Notes: generated by a model not told the origin, from the sequence alone. A stretch of 64,000 bases of DNA from Pomphorhynchus laevis (GCA_012934845.2 WNNJ02000571.1:1-64000), one strand, 5' to 3'. Shown: positions 10,701 through 22,265, counted from the first letter of the stretch. Made by a program: numbers and translations.

Positions 10701-12126
10701 AAAAGAATATTGTACGTTTTTTCATTTAGCGCGCAGGGCGATTGCGAGCAGAACGGGCACCCCGAACGCATAAAGAAATTGAGCGAGCCAGTTGTATGCC
10801 AATCGTTGACCGAAGACGTGTCAATTCCTCTGCATATGTGTGTCTTTTTCTAATTGCCAATTTACGAGCAATGCGCTGAATTATCGTGACCGACGATTTA
10901 CTTTCACCACCAAAACAAGAAAACACCAATGGCGCAAAGTTTGCCCTCTCTATTAGTATGACTCTCTCTTGATACTTTGCGATTTTTCGCTTTTCGTGGA
11001 ATTCAAAGGCGGACGTTGTTGACTTCGAGAGGTTGGACGGCGCGAATGCGTTGAATACGCATGTGTCGAATAAAGTTCGCTCAGAACGACCTCCGTAAAA
11101 TCCATAGCAAGCAATGTCTAAACGTGCTTCATGATCTCTAGAAGTGCTTGTGCGCTCGAACACGATACTATGATGTACTGATTTCAAAGCTGGTTCTGTC
11201 TGGACATTATCGCAAATTTCGGTCATGGTATTGGATAATATATCACGAATCAAATCGTGTCTAATCGAAGGATGACCTCCAGTTGGACAAGTTAGTGAGT
11301 GTGCCAGTGATGTTCGTTCACCGCATGGGCAATGTAAGGGAACATCGCAAGACAGTCTATTGTACCGAGCTCCAATTGCATCCCGAAATTCCATATTATT
11401 AAGACGAGTACAACGGTCATTTGTAGGATACGTGGATAGCCATGAGGAAGCACCCTTGACCTGTAGGTGCTCCAATATGCATATAGTAGTTTTATCTAAA
11501 TCAGATAGCTTATCCATAAGTAGCGATTTGTGCATCTCGTTTTTTGATGTGCGTATCTGGGAAATATACTTATCTTGCTCCGCCTTTAACTCAACCCCAT
11601 ACAAGCCGCCTAAATAAGGAAGACATAGCTTCTCAGAGTTTTCGAACTCTACTTGTGCTGTGACTCGTGGGTCAACTATGCCTAGACCACCATGTCTTAA
11701 TGGGAGCGAAAATAATGGCCACATGGAATTGTCGTTCGTTGAGTTCAAATTAAAAAGTTCGTCAAAGCGACGCCGAATAGTATCATTTAATTCATCGAAC
11801 CAGCCATTTAAGCAATTCGTCGTTCGTTGCATGTGTATATATTTATGCTGCAAAGCTCTGGTCATACTAGCATAGCTTACCTGTAAATCAATAACACCGA
11901 CGTCAGCTAAACGATCAACAAGTAAGCAGTATTTAGAAATTTTGGAGCTTATCGTTTTGTGAATATAATTATCATCCCCGATCGGAGCACCCAATACTAT
12001 GGTTCCATCGACGGCGATTTTTATTCCTGTGTCTTTAAACAGTTTGTACATATCAGTGGCTTTATCAGGTGTAGTTAGCAGCACACACTTTTCTTTATTT
12101 ATATTGAATCCAAAAGCAGGTCCGTG

Positions 12127-12142
12127 TTCGCATAGAAATATT
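12127..12142. repeat. 16-bp target-site duplication, left
   Basis: TTCGCATAGAAATATT here is repeated exactly at 15128-15143, the two borders of the full-length LINE. The left copy lies inside the reading frame of the older LINE (10665-12142), so the younger element landed in a relative. Confidence 0.9.
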
Positions 12143-15127
12143 TTTTTTTTTTTTTTTAAGAGAAAGAAAATTTATTATTACAAAATCGAAGAATTTTAAT
12201 GTCGTGCTTCCGTAAACGGTGTTGCCGGAAATGAACGGCTAGATCTAGGAGCCCGAAGCGAGGCCGAGCATGAACGCATGATTGAGAAGGCAATACGTCT
12301 CTTCAAGCGAATGAGATTATCCGCGTAATACTGTGGATGTGCCTCGGATTTCTTGCGAGTGATTGACCGCAACAGTGATACTGTGCTTGCACCCATGCCC
12401 GCTGATGTGGAAAAAACAAGGGGCATAAAACTACCATGCTCTACCAGTTCGATTCGCTCCCCGTATTTTGAAATCTTGCGTTTTTCGTTGAACTCGAAGG
12501 CGGAACGTGCACTACGATTTGCGTAAGATTGAGCAAGTGTTGAAAAAATCGTGACGTCACAGAACGTCCGCTCATATCGTTCCGCATGCAATCCAGAACA
12601 TACAATATCTAGTCTTGCTTGTACATCTCTTGTGGTGCAAGAAGATTGAAAGGACATAGACTCGGGGATTTGAGAAAGACGAGGTTCGATTCCCACACCG
12701 TGACATACTTCTGTTAATTCTTGGGCAATTATGTCCCTGATTGCGTTATGTCTGATTGTCGGTAAGCCTCCTCTGGCGCAAGAGAGTGCATGACCAACAC
12801 CCATTAACTCTCCACAGACGCACTGTCGTTCTTCGGTCAGGGTTGACCATCCATATCGGCAGCGTAGAGCATCGATGAATTCCAAAGGACTGAGGTGAAA
12901 CCTCTCTGTCTTAAGTGGCAGTGAGCTGATCCAGGAGGACGCTCCGTTAGTTGCAGCATGTGATATGGAATTGGCAATTCCGGGCTCCAGGGACTTAGTA
13001 ATCGCTGTAAGCCTCTCATTAAATATTGTTTTTCTTTTATTAGATAAACCTGCTGAGATCGAATTTTGCAGTTCATAAAGTTGCTCAGCGCTGTCAGCGC
13101 AATCAAACGCTCTACACATTTCTAAAGATCCCTGGAACTCAACTTGATTGTTAAAGCAGGGATCAAAGATACCAAGGCCTCCTAGCTTTAGCGGCGAAGA
13201 AATAATTGTGATCCATTTCGCGTCGAGCGGAAATTTAGTAAGGACAGGTACGAGTGACTGAAAGATCGCATTGTGCAGATCCAACAAGCTTTCTGGTCTG
13301 CACTCAATCAGCCGGAGGTAATGTGTCCATCTGAACTGCACTGAATGAACCAAACCAGTGAATGCAACGTGTGGATCAATTAGGGCTACCTCCTTTAGTC
13401 GATCGACGACAGAAATCCATGCGTTACATCTTTCGGTGGTGTGCTCAGAAACGAATATTTCAGTGCCAATGGGCACTCCAAGTGTTATCAACCCGGTAGT
13501 GTAATTCGATACTCCAGCCAGGGATGAGGGTATATCGATCCGTTTGTGAGATAGCATCTTTGTTTTGGAGGCATTCACATGGTATCCATAAAGGGGACCC
13601 TTGTTTGTGAGAATATCCCAGACCTTTTGGATGTCTTCACTGCTGCCGACAAAGTTTGAGTCATCGGCGTACCACCTTTGAACAATTCGAGGAACATTTC
13701 GCTGGATGTAATCGATGAGTGGTAGAGTGGACATAGCATACGCAGGCATTGCCAAGGGATCTCCCTGAGTAAATCCCTCCATCGAGACTATTGTATCTCC
13801 ACCTAAATAGAGCATTGCTGGTGATTTATAAACATTCTGCAGGGCTACCGTAAGCGCTGGACTAGTATAATTGATGTTATGGAGTGCGGTAGCTCGATTG
13901 ATGGTGTTAAATGCGTTAGAAGCGTCGACAGCAAGCAGGCATTGATCACTGTTCATAAAATAGGCGTCTCGTAATGATCGCACAGCATATTCAATTCCAG
14001 ATTTCTGAGATGCAGCTAATTGGCGAACACCTGCAGCCTCCATCAGATCCATTTTGATTATACTCAATAACGTGCGACAGATGATTCGTCTCGAGACTTC
14101 ACAAATTCCTATCGGTCTAATTCCACCTGCTTTTTTCCGAATTGCGACGAGTCTACACCCAGTAAACGCGTCTAGTGAGCCCATAGGTAAATTTTTACTC
14201 GCAATACTGATGGCTAGGTCAGCGAGGGAACGTGCCAAATTGCGAGAGTCTGCTCCAAAACATGTAAGGAATCTTCGCCAGGATTGTGCATCGACCCCCG
14301 AAGGTCCTGCACTTCCATGAGTTCGTCGACAGGCATTGATAATGTGATCTTCGCTGATCTCTAAAAAGCGAACCGGGTGGTGATTACGTGTTGTGATTGG
14401 AACTGTTACTAGAGCTTCTTCATTAATTGGATCGGCCTTTGGGTGTAATTCCTGTAATAATTGCTTTACCGATTTACCATCTACGATGTCGCTATGAGAC
14501 AGCAGACCGGCCATCAGTTCCCCTGACAATGTAGCAGATCCTGCCGCGAGTTTACCTGCAGTCATCAAATTTATGTAGCTTCTTTTCCAATCTACAGCAT
14601 TCAGTGGTGGACTATTTGAGATTACGTTTTGTTGCAAATACATTGCCTCTTCAAATAATTCATCCACTTTGGATTCCAACCAAAGTTTCAGTCGACGTTC
14701 AATCGTTTTCCGAATCGCTGAGATCTTTCTTGTTCGTATTTTTTGAAGGATTAGTTGTGAGAATACAGTAGCGTCTTTTAGGGCATCCAAATGCTCCGAA
14801 TTTGCTGCTTTCGAGTAAAAACCTGCCAAGATCCTTACGAACTGATTACTAGCGTTACACAGGGGCAGACAGAAGTGGTTGGGTCTCCATTGACAAACCA
14901 CTTCATATATTGTCGAGCGAGTCGGTAAGGTGTTCGATTTTTTTTGCGTGCTAAGAAACTTGTCCTCATGTTTTTCGGCATTAACTTCGGTGTTCGGTAC
15001 TTGAGACTGGCTACGTGATACTTGGGAACGATTACCACAGTCGTTGGCTCTGCAGTTGGTGCATGTAGTACGATTCTTCGCACATCGACAGCCCTTGCAT
15101 TTTGCTATCATAGTTGCTATCTAATAT
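12143..15127 (-). mobile_element. Full-length RLE-family LINE
   Basis: 2985 bp between exact 16-bp target-site duplications. It has a 16-bp 5' leader, one open frame of 971 codons, a 53-bp 3' end and a terminal poly(A) run (a run of T on the plus strand starting at 12141). The uninterrupted frame, exact flanking repeats and short homopolymer tail suggest a young, possibly active copy. The combination of an N-terminal cysteine cluster, a single ORF and a C-terminal CCHC plus PD-(D/E)XK-like domain places it with early-branching RLE LINEs (the R2/R4/NeSL/Hero/Utopia group); I cannot assign the clade. Confidence 0.85.
12196..15111 (-). CDS. LINE polyprotein: Cys cluster, reverse transcriptase, restriction-like endonuclease
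   Basis: 971 residues from ATG at 15111. In order: CXC-like cysteine cluster (C5, C8, C10, C17, C20, C25); a basic helical region 110-160; RT from about 260 (GSAGPSGVDAQSW) with catalytic AVDASNAF (D396), FTQGDPLAMPAYAM (448-461) and YADD (481-484); thumb with LGVPIGTE and KLGGLGIFDP; zinc knuckle C764-x-C766-x7-H774-x3-C778; then RHN (787-789), RLDIV (D835), FCDVTIF (D852) and the conserved EFNEKRKISKY segment, read as a restriction-like endonuclease. It would nick the target and prime reverse transcription of its own RNA. All expected motifs are present. Confidence 0.9.
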   Translation of the reverse strand: MIAKCKGCRCAKNRTTCTNCRANDCGNRSQVSRSQSQVPNTEVNAEKHEDKFLSTQKKSNTLPTRSTIYEVVCQWRPNHFCLPLCNASNQFVRILAGFYSKAANSEHLDALKDATVFSQLILQKIRTRKISAIRKTIERRLKLWLESKVDELFEEAMYLQQNVISNSPPLNAVDWKRSYINLMTAGKLAAGSATLSGELMAGLLSHSDIVDGKSVKQLLQELHPKADPINEEALVTVPITTRNHHPVRFLEISEDHIINACRRTHGSAGPSGVDAQSWRRFLTCFGADSRNLARSLADLAISIASKNLPMGSLDAFTGCRLVAIRKKAGGIRPIGICEVSRRIICRTLLSIIKMDLMEAAGVRQLAASQKSGIEYAVRSLRDAYFMNSDQCLLAVDASNAFNTINRATALHNINYTSPALTVALQNVYKSPAMLYLGGDTIVSMEGFTQGDPLAMPAYAMSTLPLIDYIQRNVPRIVQRWYADDSNFVGSSEDIQKVWDILTNKGPLYGYHVNASKTKMLSHKRIDIPSSLAGVSNYTTGLITLGVPIGTEIFVSEHTTERCNAWISVVDRLKEVALIDPHVAFTGLVHSVQFRWTHYLRLIECRPESLLDLHNAIFQSLVPVLTKFPLDAKWITIISSPLKLGGLGIFDPCFNNQVEFQGSLEMCRAFDCADSAEQLYELQNSISAGLSNKRKTIFNERLTAITKSLEPGIANSISHAATNGASSWISSLPLKTERFHLSPLEFIDALRCRYGWSTLTEERQCVCGELMGVGHALSCARGGLPTIRHNAIRDIIAQELTEVCHGVGIEPRLSQIPESMSFQSSCTTRDVQARLDIVCSGLHAERYERTFCDVTIFSTLAQSYANRSARSAFEFNEKRKISKYGERIELVEHGSFMPLVFSTSAGMGASTVSLLRSITRKKSEAHPQYYADNLIRLKRRIAFSIMRSCSASLRAPRSSRSFPATPFTEARH

Positions 15128-15143
15128 TTCGCATAGAAATATT
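15128..15143. repeat. 16-bp target-site duplication, right
   Basis: Exact copy of 12127-12142. It is followed at once by the (TAA)n tail of the next LINE rather than by the missing half of the older LINE. Confidence 0.9.
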
Positions 15144-15287
15144 ATTAATAATAATAATAATAATAATAAGACTTTATTAATAAAAATACATAAATGGAAG
15201 TGTCGTTTAACAAGAAGTCCGTTAGAAAAAAAATAAACAGTCAGTCAACAGAAAAAATAGGTCAACAATTTCTTTGTCTTCTTCCTA

Positions 15288-17744
15288 TTAAGGCCTCAAA
15301 TCAATGGGGATCTGAGCCCACCAACCAATCCAGCACGCCGCTTTCCGATTAAACCACCCGGGGTCTTTCACCTCCCGAAGAATCCAATCGGTGCGGACGA
15401 TGTTGGGTAAACGAGAGACGAGGAGCTTAAGAAACCTTAGCCTTTGCTCTGGGGGACGTCCTCTTGAGAAGAAGACTAATCCCGAGATAGCCCAGGTACC
15501 CCAAAGGCGCACCTGGGTTTTCCCATTCAACGACAGATGCTGGGCCCGTTTCAGAGCCCACCTAGCTTTCTTCAGGATACGTTTGAGTCTATCCAGGTCG
15601 GCTTTCGCCGACCAGTTCACCGAAACGGTGAACCCCAGGTATTTTACTCGACTTGTGAAGACAGGGAGTGGTTCGGATGCAAATATGGAGGAGAGCGTAG
15701 AGAGTGCTAGTCTCTTAAGTTTTTTCTTGGTTGCAGGGGAGCCATGAAAGACAACCACCTGCGATTTAGCGGAGTTTAGAATAAGGTTGGATCTAGGCAA
15801 CTGGTCTTTTAATCTTATAAAGAAGCGGCTGATGTCCGAGACTACGTCTTTGCACCTGCGTCCAGTGAACAGGGCTGTGGTGTCATCAGCGTACACCACT
15901 AGACGTTGTTCACGTTTAAATATTTTAAATAGAATAATTGAGGCAGCAAGATATAAGATTGGAGAAAGTGGTGAACCTTGAGGCACACCCGTAATAGGGT
16001 AGAACTAACGCGCATCAGGGTCGTCATCATAATAAAATCGCTTGGTGTACAGCAGTATCTCCACCCTGTTAACAATTCTCGCAGGCAACCCGAGGAACCT
16101 GAGAGAAGAGATAACAAAGGGAATGGAGATGCGGTCAAATGCAGCGGAAAAATCAAGGAAAACTGCCACAGCTAGCTGATGACTGTTCTCCTGACAAAAC
16201 CGATGCACTTCACTAACTGCTGAATGGACCGAGCGACCTTTGACAAACCCATGGAAACCAGGTGGGATTAAATTTCGCCTAATCAGATGATCGCGGATTC
16301 TACGCGCAAGCGCTTTTTCGTAGATCGATACGAGGGAATTTTGAATCGAAATGGGCTGCAGGTCTTTAGGACAAGAGACCGGAAACTTTTTTGGAATAAA
16401 AATTCTCTTGCTAATGTTGATGCCGGCTACATCGGATGGGGTGGCTAATAGCATTGTGATGGCCACCCTTCTTTGATCGGTTGTCAAAAGCTGGCAGACA
16501 CGAGAAGAGAGTGGAGCGACGGTTTTGGAGGTGCTTGGAAGAGGCCCCCAGGCGTTGAGAATATCTGTGACAGATAAGTCTCTACTCCTGAAGTCTCCCC
16601 AAGGCGGGATTGGTTGCGGAGATTGAGTGGCTCCATAGTTGTGTAAGGCAAGTGACTCTTCTAAAACTTTATCAAGGCCAATTCTACCGATCCAACCCAA
16701 GGCCCTATCCCTCCAACAAGCAAACTTCTCCTTCTTGAAAATCTTCCAAAAGGAAGACTGAGAAGGGTTAAGACGAGCAATGCTCGCCCTATCCCTACTC
16801 AGCTGGAACCAATATCTGGTGCGCCAGTATTCATTCGAGAGAGTCTGTCTGGCGGAAGAAGAGAGATTAGGGAGGTTCAGTAGTTTTGCTAGAACCTTGA
16901 GTTTCGTCGGAGTGGGATTGAAAATGCGACCTTTATAGGTTGTAGAAAGCAATGCGGTAGCTTGCAAAGAGAGGTAGGAATTAAATTCGGTTAAATTCTC
17001 ATTACCAATTCGGGGGAAGCGTTGGATAGCAGCTTGGAAGAAAGCCACTCTGATCGGGTCAAAGTGGAATCTTCTCCGAAGCAGCGTATCCTCCTCTATT
17101 CGCCAGCGAATTAGATCATGAGATGTGGACAGATGCTGTCGCGACTGCTCCGTGCAGAAGGGTTTTAACAACCATCTCTCGTGGAGCAGTAATAGGTCGA
17201 GGAGTGAATTCGTTGATGTGCAATGAAATGTAGGGGACGGTGGTTTGTGAATAAGATAACCGTTCCTGGCTCTGCGGAGAGCAGCATTAATCCAACGACC
17301 AGTTCTGTCGTTGAAGTCACCTAGTACAATGTCATAGCCGCTATCGATAATACCATCCAGAAGGTCACGGTTCTTGTGAATCTCTCCTGGACGAATGTAG
17401 ACGTTGGCTAGACTGAGGCGTTTACCGTTCTTAACGAGTGAAACTACTAGACAAGACAGGGCAGGACAAGAGTAATTTAGCAGTAGGGAGGACCTTAAAG
17501 AGCATTTAACTAGGGTCAAGAGTCCTTGAGATGAAGATGAGTGAGGTGGGGTTATGTACGGAGTATAGTGGGAACAAATTTGCTTTGGGATAAATCGAGT
17601 AATGTCCTGGGGGAGACGGATAGACCGCGTCTCCTGGAGGACTATAACATCTGCGTCTCTACCAGATAAAAGTCTAAGGGCAGAAGCACCTCCCGAATTC
17701 CACTGAAGAATATTCAGTGAAAAAGGCTCAGGTTTACTCACCAT
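15288..17744 (-). pseudogene. LINE ORF2: apurinic endonuclease plus reverse transcriptase
   Basis: Starts at ATG 17744 (MVSKPEPFSLNILQWNSGG). The AP endonuclease domain shows LQWNSGG, VLQETR, LANVYIRPG, LGDFN and SHDLIRW. RT shows KDLQPISIQNSLVSIYEK, GFVKGRSVHSAV, AVFLDFSAAFDRI, then VPQGSPLSPILYL and VVYADDTTAL. It ends with WAQIPIDLRP at 15288. The frame is continuous for 819 codons apart from one TAG at 16005-16007 just before the VPQGSP box, so the copy is dead or nearly so. The length is a little short of the usual 900 or so residues of Jockey ORF2. Confidence 0.88.
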
Positions 17745-17875
17745 TGGGCTAAATTAGTTGGAAGGGGGATGCCAACCTAGACAGAGCTAGGTGCAGGAGG
17801 GTTACCCTCACTGCCACTAGCCCCGTCGCGGGTCGTACCCCCAGGGCAATATCTTCATTTCCCAGAGAAGCCTTC

Positions 17876-19007
17876 TTATCCTTGATCATCTTCCCCACCT
17901 TGGGGGTGGGACTGTTCTGGCCGAAGCCCCCCTCTTCTTGGAGTGGGGGTTTTAAGCTCGTTAGGCATGGGGGCAGCTGTTGTCCCTACAAAAGAGGATA
18001 GCAGAGGTCCAATCATTGTTTGAAATTGCGAAAAAATTACTCGTTTCTGGTTATCAAGAAGTTGAATGATGTCAGCGTTTGACATCCGGTCGGCTGATGA
18101 ACCAGCAGCAGAGGCGTAGTTGATCGGGGTTCTAGGCTTAACAAACAGTTGTTTATATTCTTTAAATATTCTGCAGCGCCTTGACCAGGCCGGATGTTCC
18201 CCTCCACAATTAGCGCAAGAGGAGGAGGCCTGACATCTTTCCCCTTTTAAAGCATACTGACAATCCCCAGCACCACAAACACCGCATACCAAGGCCTTGC
18301 TGCATGTAGAGTACCAGTGGCCCCAGGCATGGCACTTGTTACAGTGTGGGAATGTGAGTCGGTCTTCGTCAATTAGAGTGAATCCTAAGTTAAAACCTAG
18401 GAAAGGATTCGCTGACGATTTAGAGAGAAGCAGACCGGAATCAAGATCTGTATTTGCAAAAGCCACTGGGAGGGGGTCGCCCCCTTACCTAGGACTTGCC
18501 TCACTGATTGGAGGCCATACAATTTTTTCAGAGTTATCAAATCTTCTTCTGTTAGAAACAATGGAAAATTAGATATTTTAACTGAGCACTGAAGGGGTTT
18601 CAACGTTATGGAACCAGAGTCCAAAAGGTGCTTGTCAAAATAATCTTTGTATTCCTTTAATAAAGAGGCATTCGGGAAGGAAACTCTTACAGTATTGTCC
18701 AAAATCTTCACTGAATTGAACAGCACCCTGTTTGGATGAATTGATACAAACTTTCGCAAAAAGGTTGAGAAGAGATTGTGTTTCTCTATTGGTTTTTTGA
18801 ATTGATGATGCACAGGTTAGCTAATTTTGGAATCGGGGGTAGCAGCCCCTTATCTGCATTTAATAAACACGAAACATCACTAACCTGATTAGAATTGTCT
18901 CCAGTAGACGAAAGAATTGAACCAGATCGTTCATTACTACCATATTTCATTGTAAAATCACCAAAAGTTGTAGAGCTTTGAAGCTCCGATAGCGTTTTAG
19001 CATTCAT
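17876..19007 (-). pseudogene. LINE ORF1: nucleic-acid-binding protein with three CCHC knuckles
   Basis: Starts at ATG 19007 (MNAKTLSEL). The central part (RKFVSIHPNRVLFNS, LKKLYGLQSVRQV) looks like the RRM-like region of Jockey/I ORF1 proteins, then NPFLGFNLGFTLIDEDRL leads into three zinc knuckles: CNKCHAWGHWYSTC, CGVCGAGDCQYAL.., and CANCGGEHPAWSRRC. Two frame changes (near 18790-18810 and 18400-18465) split it into three overlapping frames. ORF2 begins 131 bases after its stop. Homologous remnants lie at 58930-59402. Confidence 0.85.
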
Positions 19008-19056
19008 TTTTTTTGCTTTTTCAAAATAATAGCCGTAGCTATATTCAACAAGAGTT

Positions 19057-21133
19057 ATGCATGTTCAATATTTATTTAAGAAATTCCTTATCTTATCTTA
19101 TGTTCAATACGACAAACCTTTTTTTTTGTACCCGAAATATACGAAAGTGAAACTTTACGATAAAAAGGATACCAGTAAAGCGTTTGTAAATAAATTCCGA
19201 AAGTCGCTGATCACAAGAGAAATCCAATGTCTCACTTCACAGATAAGCTGCTTACGTATTCAATTTGGAGTCGAAATCTTGAAGATAATGAGACAGACGC
19301 TGTTAAGAGTTATCTCGTATTTAATCTTTCTGAAAAGAATGCAATTTATATCAGGAGAGTACAGTAAAACTGCGTGACAAGAAACTGCGCAACCTGAATT
19401 GATCCAATGTGTTGTGAAAGCAAAATGTTTAAAACGTCCTAAACCTCTCTAACATAAATGTTCATGATATCATAAGAATATTTAATATTGGTCTGAGTAC
19501 AAACATCAATACTAAATTCGATCATACACTTCGAAAATTATAAATTGAAAAGTTTCATAGCCACATAGTTCATATTCAAACGAAAGAAGAGCTGCATATA
19601 AGAAACGACGAATTGTCGAGGTGTGAATTGAAACGCTTTTGTCTTAACAACCCAAAGGATTACACCACAGACTTATTAGCAAAAGAAGACAACCGCAAAC
19701 TCCGTAAATTTTGCGATAATTTAATCGCAAAATTATATTAGTATAATTTTAAGATAGTATATAATTTTAAGATATTATTAGATAGTATACGCAAAGCTAA
19801 CAAAAGTTCGACAAATTATAATAATGAAAAGAGATGACTATGTTCGGAGACCAGTCACCATTCTGAAAGACGAAACGAAATTCAAAGCAATACATTAAAA
19901 TGAAAAATCTTCAATAAAATATAACCTCGAAAATTAGCAAAATTATATCAGAAGTTAACAAGAAGCAACTATTTGACGCAAATTCTCCAAACTTATTGAA
20001 AAATATCACTGGACACTAAGACCAGGTTACATACATGATACTCATAACATCCATAAATATCAAGCAAACCCAGAACTACGGCCTATCATATCAACTATTG
20101 GCACGCCTACTTCTGACGTTTCAATAACGTTGACTAGCCATTTCTACCAAACACATATGAATGCAAATCTAGTTTCGAATTTGTCGATATGATAAAATGT
20201 AGCCAAGCGCATGGGATAATGGTTTCGCTCGATGTAAAAAATCTATTTACCAATGTGCCAGTTGATAAGTGCATTGAAATTATGGTGGATTATATCTACG
20301 GTGATTCTTTACAATGAGAATTAAGCATCCGCAATAAAAGAGCAATACACATGTGACAATTGCTAAATACATGTTTAAGTGAGTCCGTTTTCGAATTTTA
20401 AGACAATAAAGTGCTATATAGACAAATTGACGGCTTCTCGATGGGATGTGTCCTCCTACCACTGTTGTCAATTTTTATATGGGACACTGGAGAGAATGTT
20501 GTTCATTTCAATACCACACCTAAAGCAAGCAATAAACACACGGCATATATTCTTGAATCAAAGATAGACAGAGCAAGCTAATAAACTTAGTGAGGCAATG
20601 AAATTATAATCCGGCTAGAAATAACAAATCAACTGGATACCAATTCAAAATTAGCCTTCCTTGATGTAGAAGTAGAGCGGGAAGACACTATGCTAAGGCA
20701 CAAAATGTATATAAAAATAACGAATAATGACACGTACATTAGTTACTGTAGCATCTGACTTTACCAATACAATAAAGGCGCTTTACCAGGCATGATATAT
20801 CCGCAAACAAATTGGGATCAGACTGACAAACATTCGATCAAGAAATAAAGCGCATAAAGCAGCTCTTCATAAATAACAACTATCTAACCTGCATCATAGA
20901 CAACACGATTAAGAATTTTTGTCAACCCAAAGTGGTGGTCAATGCCGAGAAGTTAAAAACGCGACAGAAGCGGTATATCTTTACTACGGAAACTGATTTA
21001 CGAGCCAATATAAAAAAGACGAAAGCACATTAAAAGGCATAGTAAAAAGGTATACAACGTCGGAAAAGACAATAAAGCTACACATACACTACAAAGGCAG
21101 AAAATTAAAATATCCAATAATAAGGAACCAATT
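19057..21133 (+). mobile_element. Canonical Penelope-like element, part 1 (N-terminus and RT), decayed
   Basis: Remnant frames give, in order, an N-terminal basic helical stretch (from 19057), ELRPIISTIGTPTSDVSI (near 20070-20125), VSLDVKNLFTNVPVDKCIE (near 20222-20278), a degraded RQIDGFSMG box (near 20420) and the region before the endonuclease up to 21130. The order and boxes are those of canonical PLEs (Penelope/Neptune/Poseidon type), distinct from the Naiad copies. Many breaks; old. Its endonuclease half is displaced to about 24500-24847 by the Naiad insertion. Confidence 0.75.
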
Positions 21134-22219
21134 AAATCAGCTAACTGAGTCTACGTATTGTTATATAATTATAAAATAAACAAAACATAATAATGCTAAA
21201 TCAAAATTTAATAATTAAATAATAAAATTAATAATTGTTTTTAGATTTTCTATAATTTAAATCAAGTTAAAAAATAAAAATAAAAAATAAAAAATGAAAT
21301 TTAAAATAAACGTCATTTTTATGAATTGAGTAATAAATAACAGACGTTGTATCAGAATAAGAATTAGAGGTCATCAGGAGGAACTGCTATGCTATCAAGT
21401 TTCGGCCCCTAACTCCTCTACCCAACATAGCAGCGGGGCCAAATACATGCTAATGATGTATTTCCTCTGAAATAACTATCTAGTATCTTATTCTAATGCA
21501 AAGTATATTATTTATTATCCATCCATACAAATTTGCCACTTAAGAGTTTAAATTTATTCTTTATATTATTGTGTTGATTTATATATTTTACTATTTTCTG
21601 CTTGATGTTGTTTTTATAGTAACCTAGTTTAAAATATGTATCTATTAAATTATTTAAATGATTTTGAAGAAAGCCAATATCATTACATATTGTTGCAATT
21701 CTTAAAATTTCATTATTTAATGTATTATATTTTATATTATATGGTATGCATGAATGCTCATGCAAAAATATGTTTCTTGTAAATTTAAATATGTCATCTT
21801 TACGATATAAATTAATAGTAGTTTTAGTTAATGTTAATTTAATGTTCATATCTAGATATACACCTTCTTTATCATTAATATTGGTTTTGTTAAGAATAAG
21901 GCTTTCTGGATAAATGTGCTCACTAATTGAATAAAAATCAATAGAATTAAATACACATATATCATCGATGTATCGAAACATATATTTCATATATTTATAT
22001 TGTTTAGATTTAGTTTTTACACAGTTATGAACAAATTCATATTCTATAAAGCTTAAAAACAAGTCAGCTATAATTGGGCTACTATTATCACCCATTGGAA
22101 CACCTTTTACTTGTCTAAATATAGATGTCCCTACTTTTAAATAATTTTGATTTATCAAAATATTTAAGGATTCTATTAATTCAATTTTATCCATATATTT
22201 ATATTTATTTGATGGTTTA

Positions 22220-22227
<8 letters not shown>

Positions 22228-22258
<31 letters not shown>
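22228..22258. repeat. (TA)n microsatellite
   Basis: About 15 TA units inside the RT region of the Naiad element, at a spot where other copies have a non-repetitive linker (compare 2818-2880). Confidence 0.9.

Positions 22259-22265
<7 letters not shown>

Larger units (their letters stand above)
10665..12142 (-). mobile_element. RLE-family LINE, 3' half
   Basis: The open frame runs from 12142 to the stop at 10726 and is cut at its 5' end by the next LINE. It encodes the RT thumb (VLGAPIGDDNYIHK, LRHGGLGIVDP), a zinc knuckle CPCGERTSLAHSLTC, then RHDLIRDI, RLDIACYGF and LFDTCVFNAFAPS. This is the layout of a C-terminal restriction-like endonuclease (PD-(D/E)XK type). It ends in an arginine-rich tail. 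About 470 codons are open without a break, so the decay is mild. The RT palm half is missing. Its 3' flank 10665-10725 forms a strong hairpin and is the breakpoint of the large duplication. Confidence 0.8.
15144..19050 (-). mobile_element. APE-type LINE with (TAA)n tail (Jockey/I-like)
   Basis: Two-ORF LINE read leftward: ORF1 (about 19007-17876), ORF2 (17744-15288), a short 3' region with AATAAA-like signals, and a (TAA)n tail at 15141-15170, as in I-type elements. GC content is higher than the surroundings. The 5' end is placed near 19050, just before the ORF1 start. No convincing target-site duplication could be read. Mild decay: one in-frame stop in ORF2 and about two frameshifts in ORF1. 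No RNase H domain was recognised. Confidence 0.8.

Noticed and set aside
18397-18572. Plus-strand frames opposite the LINE ORFs (also 14054-14320, 15391-15981)
   Set aside because: Antisense shadows of GC-richer LINE coding sequence.
10665-19050. Right half of the older minus-strand LINE beyond the nested insertions
   Set aside because: I looked for its RT palm after 15143 and after 19050 and found none, so the element is treated as truncated rather than merely interrupted.
21380-21450. HDV-like double pseudoknot (GGCCCC/GGGGCC interleaved with CTGCTATG/CATAGCAG)
   Set aside because: The GGCCCC pairing is not kept in the copies at 3640, 50900 or 62900; only the outer CTGCTATG stem is.
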